Below, piece by piece: positions 14,626 through 22,671 of a DNA stretch of 64,000 nucleotides. The translations under genes were made by a program, and so were the position numbers. Positions within the stretch are counted from its first letter, which is position 1. Every line of letters begins with the position of its first letter. The notes under the pieces are model-generated. The model was not told where the DNA came from. It did no database searches and saw nothing but the letters and a program-made list of their open reading frames with translations. The stretch comes from Io17-Chloro-G2 sp963663135 (GTDB lineage Bacteria; Chloroflexota; Dehalococcoidia; Lucifugimonadales; UBA3495): positions 62,001 through 126,000 of the forward strand of contig CAXXRM010000001.1 in the NCBI GenBank assembly GCA_963663135.2. Reading direction: 5' to 3'.

Positions 14626-15432
14626 ATGTCCCAGACCTACGTGCTCTACCATGACCACTGCCCCGACGGGTTCGGCGCCGCCTGGGCGTTCCACCGGACC
14701 CTGGGATGCCGGGAGTGCGGACAGCCCACCACATACCTCCCACAATCATACGGAGACCCCATGCCCTGGATGGAACCTGGCAGCAGGCTCTTCATCCTGG
14801 ACTTCTCCTACCCCAGGGAGACCATCCTGGAACTCCAGCGCACCCATGAGAGCGTAATTCTCCTGGACCACCACAAGACCGCAGCGGAAGAACTCCAGGG
14901 CGTCCCCCACTGCCACATCGACCAGAGCCATTCCGGGGCCTACCTTGCCTGGCAGTACGCCAACCCCGCGGAGAAGCCCCCAGGGCTCATCCTCTACGTC
15001 CAGGACAGGGACCTCTGGGAGTGGAAGCTTCCCGATTCCCGGGAAGTCTCCGAGGCCATCGCCTCGTACCCCAACACCTTTGCGGCCTGGGACAGCTTTG
15101 ACGTTGACGCCCTGACCCAAGAGGGCACGGGGATTCTCAGGTACATGAGGACCCAGGTGAATAAGCTGGTTAGCATGGCCAGCAGGCAGACCGTCGGAGG
15201 CCGGCCTGACATCCCCGTGGTGAACACATCCCTCATGGTCTCAGAGGCCTGTGAAGCCCTCCTGAACAAATACCCCGACGCCCCGTTCGCCGCCGCCTAC
15301 TCCCAGACGGGCGGAGAGACACGCTGGAGTCTCAGGAGCCGGAACACGGAGGACACCGACGTCTCCCAGATCGCCAAAGAGTTCCGTGGGGGCGGGCACA
15401 AGAATGCAGCCGGCTTCGTCCAGAACACCTGA
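14626..15432 (+). CDS. DHH-family phosphoesterase (NrnB-like)
   Basis: 268 residues; AGGAGA precedes the ATG by about 6 bp. The DHH domain shows YHDHCPDGFGAAWAF near residue 10, FILDFSY near 58, and LLDHHKTA near 80 (the DHH motif). The DHHA1 end has FRGGGHKNAAGF near residue 255. Family members hydrolyse short oligoribonucleotides, pAp or cyclic dinucleotides with Mn ions. Full length and both motifs suggest it is active. It lies between a relic block and the STAND gene. Any role in nucleotide-signal defence is speculation. Confidence 0.85.
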   Translation: MSQTYVLYHDHCPDGFGAAWAFHRTLGCRECGQPTTYLPQSYGDPMPWMEPGSRLFILDFSYPRETILELQRTHESVILLDHHKTAAEELQGVPHCHIDQSHSGAYLAWQYANPAEKPPGLILYVQDRDLWEWKLPDSREVSEAIASYPNTFAAWDSFDVDALTQEGTGILRYMRTQVNKLVSMASRQTVGGRPDIPVVNTSLMVSEACEALLNKYPDAPFAAAYSQTGGETRWSLRSRNTEDTDVSQIAKEFRGGGHKNAAGFVQNT

Positions 15433-15520
15433 CACACCCGGGCCAGGACCCTGATAAAACGCCTCGGCGCCCTAATCCACCTGACAACACGCAGGTAGAC
15501 GAAAGACCAGAGAGGAAAAT

Positions 15521-15830
15521 ATGCCCTACAAATACCTAAGAAACCTCTGAATAAGTTGTTGGATTGCCCCAGAGCGCGCCTTAGCCAAGCACGATTCCAA
15601 CAGAGGAACACCGTCGTTCCCGACTTGTTCAGAGGTTTCCTAAGCCCGTACGGAACCATCCCCGACGAAATCGACTGGGAGGCCGATATAGAGGTCATCC
15701 CGGACAAAGAGGACCCAAACGCCCAGATGAAAGTCCACGACCTATCCTGGGAGCAGGCCCTGTCCTACGCAGGCCCGGACTTCCGGGAACTGGTCACAGA
15801 TGGGTTCAGCGACATCTACCATGAAAGGCT
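15521..15830 (+). pseudogene. Hypothetical gene broken by a MITE
   Basis: The ATG at 15521 opens MPYKYL and is then interrupted at 15540-15639. Removing the 100-bp insert and one CTAA copy restores one frame: MPYKYLSPYGTIPDEIDWEA, DIEVIPDKEDPNAQMKVHDL, SWEQALSYAGPDFRELVTDG. GAGAGGAAA precedes the ATG. The acidic product is of unknown family. It is cut again near 15820, where a recombinase fragment starts on the other strand. Confidence 0.7.
15540..15639. mobile_element. 100-bp MITE with IS5-type target duplication
   Basis: The inverted ends GAAACCTCTGAATAAG (15540-15555) and CTTGTTCAGAGGTTTC (15624-15639) match at 15 of 16 positions. The element is flanked by CTAA at 15536-15539 and 15640-15643, which fits the YTAR duplication of IS5-family elements. 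It has no coding capacity. Exact excision would repair the host gene, so the insertion is directly visible. Confidence 0.85.
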
Positions 15831-15925
15831 CGACGGAGCTGGAACTCCTGGGGCGCGGGATCCATGCCCGGGACCCCTTCCTGGAGCCGCCGGTTGGTAC
15901 GGATGTAGCCAAAAATCTGTGCCAT
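15820..15925 (-). pseudogene. Serine recombinase, N-terminal fragment
   Basis: From the ATG at 15925 (minus) the frame reads MAQIFGYIRTNRRLQEGVPG, then MDPAPQEFQLRRAF, the start of the recombinases at 10966 and 21330. The catalytic Ser is Asn here (GYIRTN). The sequence just before its ATG (gtgtaaactccg) matches that before the gene at 21330. It is a dead third copy. Confidence 0.8.
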
Positions 15926-15966
15926 GCTCGGAGTTTACACCTCGTTTGCAACATATTGATTATGAG

Positions 15967-15994
15967 ACTATACTGTACGTATAGTTAATTAACT
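15967..15994. promoter_or_regulatory. Overlapping palindromes before the HTH-STAND gene
   Basis: ACTATAC-TGTAC-GTATAGT (15967-15985) is a 19-bp dyad, and AGTTAATTAACT (15983-15994) is a perfect 12-bp palindrome sharing its edge. Both end 15-25 bp before the start at 16010. The most likely reader is the Xre-type domain of the downstream protein, as an autorepressor. Confidence 0.6.
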
Positions 15995-16009
15995 CACGGG
16001 GTAAATTTG

Positions 16010-19000
16010 ATGGAAGGCAACGAACTTAGGCTCCTTCGAAATCGCCTCGGGCTCACCCAGGTAGAATTAGCTCAAGCCGTCGACGTTACTGCAAACACCG
16101 TGGCCCGCTGGGAACGAGGTGAACTTCGGGTAAGCCCTTCAATGGTGTCTCGGGTCAAGGAGATCGCTGTGAAAGGTCCGTCCGGATCAACAATTACCCG
16201 GCCTCGGGGCAGTGTACTCGACTCCCACCACCGATTGATTCTGGAAGGGTTAGAGGGACCTCTGGACCCAAGGGTGTTTGAGGCGTGCGCCGTCGAGCTA
16301 GTTCGTGAATATGGATGGCCTGTCGTTCATGTCCGTGGAGGTAACGACGACGGCTTCGACGGGTCTGTTGCCGACGGCATCGGGGAGCCATTCCCACTCA
16401 TTGTTACAACTAGCAAAAACCCGGTCAAGAACCTAAAACAGAACCTAGAAAGGGTCAAAGACACTGGCTGGAAGGCAAATCGAGCGATATTTGTCACATC
16501 GCGGCCCATCGATGGAAGGATGCGCAGGAAATTACGCGATGCGGCTAAGGCGGTTGACTTTTCACTTGTCCAGACTTATGGCCAGGACGACCTCGCGTAC
16601 CGTCTGTACCGCAATCCCGATTGGTGTAAACGCCTCCTTGGTGTCACAGGACGACCGCGTGCGTTGAGTGTTTTCCCGAGAACATCCCGCCCCATCCTAG
16701 GCGACGCTGTATATGGCCGAGAACGCGAGATACAGTGGCTCATGAATCGTCGACGTGACTGCTTGCTGGTCGGAGGCCCAGGATTTGGCAAGACCTTCCT
16801 GCTGCAATCCCTGGCGCTACAAGGCCAGGTGTTATTTCTGGTTGATGGAGATCGTGAGCAGATTGCTAATGACCTGCGGGAGTTGAAACCACGTGCCGTG
16901 ATTATCGACGATGCCCATACCCGGCTGGATCTAATCGACTCATTTGCCCAACTTCGCCAGGAGGTGGGTGCGGACGTTCGAATCATTGCAACTAGCTGGC
17001 CTTTTGAAGCAGCAATTGTCCGGGATGCTCTGCAGATCTCCAGCGAGGATGTTCTTGTCATCAACACCATTGACGCTGACATCATGGTTGAGATCATCAA
17101 GGCTTGCGGTATTAAGGAGCCGAACGAGCTAATTGCAGAGATTCGGAAGCAGGCGGATGGCCGGCCGGGGCTAGCCACGACACTTGCGCATCTCTGCTTG
17201 GCCGGCGACATCAAGAGGGTGCTGAGCGGTGATGCGTTGCTCGGTCAAATCGTCCTAACACTTAACCGAATGCTGGATACCGACGCAAGAAGAATATTGG
17301 CGCCTTTTGCCCTAGCGGGCAATGGGGGCATTAGTCAAGCCGCCGCCGCTCAGTATCTTGGGGTCTCTAATCTCGAAATCAGCGAAAAGCTTGCTCGCCT
17401 ATCGGCAACTGGGATTGTCCGAGAAAGGCCGAATGGATCAGTGTCAGTTGAACCGGCACCCATGCGGTGGGTACTAGTTCGAGACGTATTCTTCGGAGGT
17501 GCAGGATCGCTGGATCACAAACCGCTACTTGACGTAGTTGATAACCAAGACGACGCGCTCCAGACGCTGATCGGTGCGCGCTCCAGGGGAGCGCAGGTTT
17601 CCGACTTGGTCTTCTACATAGAACGTAGGGCCTCACCAATGCTCTGGGCAGGGTATGCGGAGCTTGGTCCGGCTGAGGTTGAGTATGTGATCGCCAAGCA
17701 TCCGGAATTAATCACGGTGGTCGCTCAAGCGGCGCTCTTCTACATGCCAGACGCCATCATTCCGCGATTGCTGGACGACGTGGGAAAAGGAGACTACGAT
17801 CTCGGCTTCCGCTCTGGCGGGCCAACTACAGAACTCCGACGATGGGCGCTCAGAATTGCTCCCACCGTAGAGATCGAGGAGGTATTCCATCGGAGAGCAA
17901 CCCTCGTACAAGCGACAGATCGTTGGTGGCAACGCACTCAAGACCACGACACTGCTATTCGTATGATGTGCATTGCACTTACGCCCAAGCTTGATTATTC
18001 ATCCCTAGACCCCGGGGCTGGAATGACACTCAACATTGTCCGAGGAGTATATCCATCACGACTTCTTGAACAACTGACTGAACTCTGGCCCACTGCGATT
18101 GGTATAGTACGCAAGGCCACGAATGTGCCATGGATGGACCTGCTCGGGCTGGTGTCTGCCTGGGCTTACGAAGACCCGGATCTTGTGCTGCCTGAAGAGA
18201 CGCAGGCCCTCATGCGGCGATTCGCAGAACGCATATTGCGAGACCTTGTGGAAGCTACACGTGAACATCCGGGTGTTCAGCATAGGCTTCGGAGGGAGAC
18301 CGAGAGGTTAGGTCTCGACATAGACCTGACCCTAGACCCTGAGTTCGAAGCCGTCTACCCAGAAATGCAAACTTTTGCAGTGGAGGAGCACTTTAAGCTA
18401 GCCAGCAGTCTCGCCGGGCGCCTGGGAAGTCGATCAATTGAGGATATAGCCGGATTGCTAGCGCGCATTGATGCGGAGGCACGTTTCGCGGGAATGAACA
18501 CCCCTAGCGGCGTGTTAAGCACAGCGTGCGGTCGGATAGCGGAAGGTCTTACGGATCCGGTGGCTGCGGTCGACACCCTCATGAATCACAACCTTACAGG
18601 CAAGGTGGTTGAGCCATTTCTCCAGAAGGCTGTCACTGAAGACAGCCTCGGATGGGCCTCCTTGGTGCGCCGGTGTCTCGACGAAGATTCGTATGAACAG
18701 CTTGCGGTATCGATCATCATTAAGCACCCCAATCCGGAACCAGACCTACTCGCGTCCGCAATTCTGAAGGCAGGAGCCATGTTGGATGTGGTCAACACAG
18801 GATGGCTCTGGGGACGAGTGCCAAACGAGACATTAACTGCGATGTTTCATGCAGACGATCCTCGAATCGCGGTCGCTGCTGCAATCGGCCACTGGAGTGC
18901 AGATCCCAAGGGAAGCATCAACGAGGCACTTACAGAATCATGGCGGCAAGCGTTTCTCCGCTCCGCGCTCGACAATGCCGACCGCTCGCAGCTCAGCGAG

Positions 19001-19573
19001 TGCTTGCTTGGTGAAATACTGGCTAACGACAGCGATCTCGCTTCGGAGTGGCTCATTCTCGCATTGGGCCATAGGAATAGTTGTTTTGAAAATCGTATCA
19101 ACCTTGCGCCGGAAGCTATCCGGGGGTTGAATTCTCGACAGCGGTGCGGTGTGCTTAAGGCACTCCCAGTAGACAGCAACCGTTCTTTTGATGACATCGT
19201 TCAACTCCTAGTCGGCGATGATCTCAATCTCTACCGTAAGTTGACCGACTCCCTTCAACTCAAGAAATACCATCTCGCCCCTCTAGCGGGTATACCAGAT
19301 CGGCCTTGGGCCATGAAGGCAATACTCGCCCTGAACGCGGGCTATCCGGTCAACGACATCATAGACGCTACCATCCTTGCTGGAGGATTGTGGAGGGGGA
19401 GCGAAAGCGAAATGTGGGCAGGATGGCGTAGGAGATTTGAAGCTCTTAACGAAATTGAGGAGACCGATTCGCGCATCTTTGACCTAGCTCTGCGGGGCGC
19501 AAAGGCAATGAGTGAACGAGAAGCGCAAGCCCAAAATCGGGATCGTTATAGGGCGGTCCACGGAGTGCAATGA
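16010..19573 (+). CDS. Xre HTH - nuclease-like - STAND NTPase fusion, putative defence protein
   Basis: 1187 residues from the ATG at 16010 (a TTG lies one codon earlier). Residues 5-55 are an Xre helix-turn-helix (LRLLRNRLGLTQVELAQAVD). Residues 86-195 resemble a Mrr-type PD-(D/E)XK fold: Glu91, Asp117 in GGNDDGFDG, Lys136 in VTTSK. The last motif is a weak match. A P-loop follows (GGPGFGKT, 255-262) with Walker B VIIDDAH near 297-303, then winged-helix-like sequence and about 650 helical residues that fit a sensor repeat array. Avs-type antiviral STAND proteins have nuclease-NTPase-repeat order. The added DNA-binding head is unusual. It would let the protein repress its own gene through the palindromes upstream. 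The alternative is a large regulator with a dead nuclease domain. Confidence 0.75.
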   Translation: MEGNELRLLRNRLGLTQVELAQAVDVTANTVARWERGELRVSPSMVSRVKEIAVKGPSGSTITRPRGSVLDSHHRLILEGLEGPLDPRVFEACAVELVREYGWPVVHVRGGNDDGFDGSVADGIGEPFPLIVTTSKNPVKNLKQNLERVKDTGWKANRAIFVTSRPIDGRMRRKLRDAAKAVDFSLVQTYGQDDLAYRLYRNPDWCKRLLGVTGRPRALSVFPRTSRPILGDAVYGREREIQWLMNRRRDCLLVGGPGFGKTFLLQSLALQGQVLFLVDGDREQIANDLRELKPRAVIIDDAHTRLDLIDSFAQLRQEVGADVRIIATSWPFEAAIVRDALQISSEDVLVINTIDADIMVEIIKACGIKEPNELIAEIRKQADGRPGLATTLAHLCLAGDIKRVLSGDALLGQIVLTLNRMLDTDARRILAPFALAGNGGISQAAAAQYLGVSNLEISEKLARLSATGIVRERPNGSVSVEPAPMRWVLVRDVFFGGAGSLDHKPLLDVVDNQDDALQTLIGARSRGAQVSDLVFYIERRASPMLWAGYAELGPAEVEYVIAKHPELITVVAQAALFYMPDAIIPRLLDDVGKGDYDLGFRSGGPTTELRRWALRIAPTVEIEEVFHRRATLVQATDRWWQRTQDHDTAIRMMCIALTPKLDYSSLDPGAGMTLNIVRGVYPSRLLEQLTELWPTAIGIVRKATNVPWMDLLGLVSAWAYEDPDLVLPEETQALMRRFAERILRDLVEATREHPGVQHRLRRETERLGLDIDLTLDPEFEAVYPEMQTFAVEEHFKLASSLAGRLGSRSIEDIAGLLARIDAEARFAGMNTPSGVLSTACGRIAEGLTDPVAAVDTLMNHNLTGKVVEPFLQKAVTEDSLGWASLVRRCLDEDSYEQLAVSIIIKHPNPEPDLLASAILKAGAMLDVVNTGWLWGRVPNETLTAMFHADDPRIAVAAAIGHWSADPKGSINEALTESWRQAFLRSALDNADRSQLSECLLGEILANDSDLASEWLILALGHRNSCFENRINLAPEAIRGLNSRQRCGVLKALPVDSNRSFDDIVQLLVGDDLNLYRKLTDSLQLKKYHLAPLAGIPDRPWAMKAILALNAGYPVNDIIDATILAGGLWRGSESEMWAGWRRRFEALNEIEETDSRIFDLALRGAKAMSEREAQAQNRDRYRAVHGVQ

Positions 19574-19637
19574 ATAATCGAGGAGGGCCCGAAACCATCT
19601 CAAAACAGTAATCGGTGTTGGCGGCGGTACCGAAGCA

Positions 19638-19665
19638 GGGCGCACGCTAATGGGGGCGCCCTTTT
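19638..19665 (+). terminator. Candidate terminator after the STAND gene
   Basis: GGGCGC (19638-19643) pairs with GCGCCC (19656-19661) across a 12-nt loop, followed by four T. It is short but well placed, 65 bp after the stop. Confidence 0.45.
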
Positions 19666-19801
19666 CGGGCTGCCATAAACGACTTCCTACTGGACATGGG
19701 AATTCGGATCCTGACGGCTCGAACCATCGACAACCCCAGCGGGCCCTGAGTGACTTGGCCGCCTTGGGTTAGTCGAAACTTCGGATGAGGAGTGGACAAT
19801 T

Positions 19802-20620
19802 ATGCCCAAGCCGATTAAAGCCCGTGCAAAAGAGCATCTTCAAAGAGCGCTGGATGCGATACCGGACCTGAAACAAGCAAAATATGGTTCCCCGGAGTTT
19901 GAGAAGTGGAAGAGAGATACTAAAGTCGCTATCGATTACGCTTTTGAGAACTCTCCGTCTAAGGCTAAAGATTTTGCCACCATCCGGTACTCCCCGATTG
20001 CTTTTTTGGCAGGTGCAACGTCTGCGCCCGAGTTTCAAAGACCATACGTTAGGGGCTTGGACTCTGCGACTGCGGTTCTCAAATCTATGATTGAAGAAAT
20101 TGAAGAGTATTGGGAGGAGGACGGTAACCAGGAGCCAACCTCTTCCAAAGTGGCGGAAATACTCGAGCGGGCCAACACAAATGAAGTTTTCATGATCCAT
20201 GGTAGAGACCGCGGTACCAGAGACACGGTAACGAGGTTCCTTGAGGACTTGGGTCTCGCGGTAGTGATTCTTGAAGAGCAGCCTGACCAAGGACGTACGG
20301 TAATCGAGAAATTTGAGCAATGTGTCCAAGGTGATTTCGCCATAGCGTTGTTTACACCGGACGATGTCGGTGGATCAAATGACGATGCCCTGCAACCCCG
20401 AACAAGGCAAAATGTCATCTTTGAGTTTGGGTATTTTATTGGCAAATTTGGTCGAGCTAGAGTCCGCGCGTTAATCAAAGGGGATGTAGAGATACCTTCG
20501 GACTATTCTGGCGTTGTCTATATTCGGCTAGACGACTCCATAGGATGGAAGATGGCACTCATTAAAGAATTGAAAGGAGCGGGGTTCAACATTGACGCGA
20601 ATCGTGCCTTTAAACAATAG
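19802..20620 (+). CDS. TIR-like nucleotide-binding protein (PF10137 type)
   Basis: 272 residues, ATG at 19802 after GATGAGGAG. Residues 1-110 form a helical N-terminal region (YGSPEFEKWKRDTKVAIDYA). Residues 128-240 form the TIR-like domain: EVFMIHGRDRGTRDTVTRFL, VVILEEQPDQGRTVIEKFEQ with the candidate catalytic Glu, FAIALFTPDDVGG, RQNVIFEFGYFIGKFGR and IPSDYSGVVYI. Related TIR domains cleave NAD+ in antiphage systems. The gene lies 228 bp after the STAND gene, on the same strand, so they could form one locus. It is intact, unlike the relative at 10046. Confidence 0.85.
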   Translation: MPKPIKARAKEHLQRALDAIPDLKQAKYGSPEFEKWKRDTKVAIDYAFENSPSKAKDFATIRYSPIAFLAGATSAPEFQRPYVRGLDSATAVLKSMIEEIEEYWEEDGNQEPTSSKVAEILERANTNEVFMIHGRDRGTRDTVTRFLEDLGLAVVILEEQPDQGRTVIEKFEQCVQGDFAIALFTPDDVGGSNDDALQPRTRQNVIFEFGYFIGKFGRARVRALIKGDVEIPSDYSGVVYIRLDDSIGWKMALIKELKGAGFNIDANRAFKQ

Positions 20621-20922
20621 TGTCAACACAGCACCCGTCGGAAGATGAGGTGGACCCCACTAGTTGGACAGGATTGAGGGTGAGTCAAACGAGAGTCCGG
20701 GTGCTCCCTGGCAATGATACCAGTACTCGTTCCGGTGAATTTCTCCTTTCCTTCGCCCCCCCCCCCCGGAACATTCATGGTTTCGTGGAACACCTCGGCC
20801 AGGGTTCGGGAATCCACCGGTCCTCTTGGGACGAATTTGCCGGCAGAGTCTGGGATGGCGAAGCCGCAGAGCTTCAAGCCCGGAGACGGGTGGTTCGCCT
20901 ACAACGTGGGCGATCCACCACT
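20621..20922. other. Gap with an IS3-type end
   Basis: TGGACCCCACTAGTTGGACA at 20651-20670 is a diverged IS3 end. A run of ten C lies near 20758. Short frames occur on both strands (for example ending FKPGDGWFAYNVGDPPLYGS on plus), but none is convincing. Confidence 0.4.
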
Positions 20923-21214
20923 CTATGGATCATTGCCCTGAGTACCAGCGACGGCGTTCAAGGCCTTCTTTATCGTTGCGGGTGAGCATTGCATCACCCG
21001 GGCGATGTGGCGCAATCCCGAACCCTCGGCGGCCATCCACCGACATTGTTCGACCTGCTCCGGGGTCAATGCCGGTGGATGGCCGCCGAGGGTTCCCGCC
21101 TGCCCGTGCCCGTGCCAACCCCAACTTGATCCGCTCGCTGGCCGAGTCCACCTGGTAGGCGCCCTGGGCCAGCATTGATCTGCGGAAGTGCTTGGCCGCT
21201 TGGATTTGGTGCAT
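20923..21214 (-). pseudogene. Serine recombinase, C-terminal fragment with frameshift
   Basis: On minus, SASERIKLGLARARAGG is followed after a shift by LTPEQVEQCRWMAAEGSGLR, HIARVMQCSPATIKKALNAV and a stop at 20925. This is the E-helix end and helix-turn-helix of a serine recombinase. The shift lies inside the large inverted repeat 21020-21095. Confidence 0.75.
21020..21095. repeat. 28-bp inverted repeat inside the recombinase relic
   Basis: Bases 21020-21047 pair with 21068-21095 with one mismatch and a 20-nt loop. The right arm encodes the normal WMAAEGSG codons. The left arm replaces what should be a GKTLGRPP linker, so the left arm appears to be a copy of the right one made by strand switching. 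Confidence 0.65.
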
Positions 21215-21329
21215 TGCTGATCGAAGTCAGGTCCCCGTTACGTTCCGCAAACGGGGGGGTATGCAACATGCGTAAAAGACTGTCATTTCCGTGTTGAGGG
21301 AGGCGTTGCATTAACGTAAACTCCGGGGC

Positions 21330-21965
21330 ATGACACAAATCTACGGATACATCCGCACCAGCCGCCGCCTCCAGGAGGGCGTCCCCGGGATGGACCCCGA
21401 GTCCCAGGAGCTTCAACTCCGGAGGGCTGGTGTCCCCTGGGAGAACCTGTTCCGCGACATCGGCGTCTCGGGCTCCACCGGCACCCAGGAGCGCCGCGGA
21501 TGGCACCGTCTGGACAACCGCCTGGCCGGCGGCGATACCCTGGTGGTGGTGGCCATCGACCGCATCGGTCGAACTTGGCAGGACACCGTCAGGTCCATCT
21601 GCGCTCTCCGGGACCGCGGGGTGAAGATTCGTTCCCTGGCAGATGCGGAAGCTCAGTGGACCCGCTACCTGGAGGCCGATGAGGGGAGCCCCGAGAGTTT
21701 TTTCGGGCAGATCCTGACCATGTTCGCCGCCTGGGTGGCGGACCAGGAGCTGGAGTCCATCAAGCGCCGTACCCGGGATGGTCTGGAGAGGGCCCGCCAG
21801 CAGGGTAAGGTCCTGGGACCTCCCCGTAAGGTCGGCCCAGGTCAGTTGGCGGCGATGCGGCGGATGCGGGAAGGAGGCGCCAGCCTCCGGATGATCGCCA
21901 GCGACTTCGAGTGCTCACCCAGCACCGTGATGCGGGCGCTGCGGCGGGAAGGGGTGGTGCCATGA
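21330..21965 (+). CDS. Serine recombinase, second intact copy
   Basis: 211 residues with the same layout as the gene at 10966: GYIRTSRRLQEG with catalytic Ser, GVSGSTGTQERRGW, LVVVAIDRIGRTWQDTVRSI, the E helix (QELESIKRRTRDGLERARQQ) and a helix-turn-helix end (RMREGGASLRMIASDFECSP). The stop overlaps an ATG that opens a 27-codon frame of unknown value. It bounds the right side of the defence block, while the related gene bounds the left, both on plus. Confidence 0.9.
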   Translation: MTQIYGYIRTSRRLQEGVPGMDPESQELQLRRAGVPWENLFRDIGVSGSTGTQERRGWHRLDNRLAGGDTLVVVAIDRIGRTWQDTVRSICALRDRGVKIRSLADAEAQWTRYLEADEGSPESFFGQILTMFAAWVADQELESIKRRTRDGLERARQQGKVLGPPRKVGPGQLAAMRRMREGGASLRMIASDFECSPSTVMRALRREGVVP

Positions 21966-22079
21966 CCACGGATGTGCCCCAGCCGACACCTCACTGCCTA
22001 CCGGCGGGACTGCTGCTAGCCCGACAGGTCATCGGCCGGATTTGAGAAGAGGCCCTGTTACAACGAGGAGATGAAAACG

Positions 22080-22247
22080 ATGGATCAGTTGACTCTGACG
22101 CTGCACAAGACCAAGGACACCAAGAACAAGGTCGTGTACGGGACCAAGGACGGCGCCGTCATCCAGAGTGTCTACATCGACAAGGACGCTCTGGGCGACG
22201 TTCCACCCGCCACGCTTCAGGTGGTCATATCCCCGCAGGAAGCCTAG
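22080..22247 (+). CDS. Small beta-rich protein, 55 aa, paralogue of 12201-12368
   Basis: The ATG at 22080 lies 9 bp after GAGGAG (the ATG at 22071 is too close to it). The product (MDQLTLTLHKTKDTKNKVVY, GAVIQSVYIDKDALGDVPPA) matches the protein at 12201 over its whole length, about one third identical. It again lies just after a serine recombinase. The function is unknown. Confidence 0.7.
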   Translation: MDQLTLTLHKTKDTKNKVVYGTKDGAVIQSVYIDKDALGDVPPATLQVVISPQEA

Positions 22248-22328
22248 GTAGCCTCCTTGACTGGGGAACCACGATGGGGCGTCGTACCGGTGCAACCGAG
22301 GTAAAGCGGACCGCTGGAGCCACGGGAT

Positions 22329-22493
22329 GAAAAACGACTGCTCAACCTCCGGGGGAATCTGTCTCGCCTCAGCCTGCTGATCGTCGACGAACTGGGTTTG
22401 GTTCCACTTTCCAGGACTGGAGCAGAACTGCTCTTCGAGGTCTTCAGCCAGCGCTACAAGCGCGAGCCCATCCTGGTCACCACCAAGCGGTGA
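22329..22493 (+). pseudogene. IstB fragment (IS21 family)
   Basis: The 54-codon frame reads RLLNLRGNLSRLSLLIVDEL, GLVPLSRTGAELLFEVFSQR, YKREPILVTTK and a stop. It matches the Walker B region of the intact IstB at 33543 (LNLLIIDELGFVPLSPTGAE). No other part of an IS21 element is nearby. Confidence 0.8.
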
Positions 22494-22587
22494 TGTCGGT
22501 CTGTCCGACCTCGTCACAGACTTCCTGGAGGAACGGCCCTGGCCCATAAGTTGCTAGGTACAAAGTAAAGGACCAACCCAGAAGCCC

Positions 22588-22671
22588 ATCCTGAAATCAG
22601 ACGCCGGCACCTGCCCCTTCTGTCACCAGAGGTTAGGGTTCAGAAATTCGAGGAGCCATACTGCATGGTAG
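22588..22671 (+). pseudogene. Fragment of the CxxC zinc module
   Basis: The frame reads ILKSDAGTCPFCHQRLGFRN and stops after SHTAW. It matches the start of the protein at 23629 (LLKSAAGTCSFCNQKAG) and the fragment at 31646. Its end overlaps the start of the DUF5677-like gene. Confidence 0.6.

Noticed and set aside
20714..20941. Plus-strand frame with a natural-looking end
   Set aside because: The first third is Pro-rich read-through of a C run, the start is weak and the frame overlaps a recombinase relic.
10966..21965. Invertible segment between the two intact recombinases
   Set aside because: Both genes face the same way and I cannot find matching short inverted crossover sites at the segment ends.
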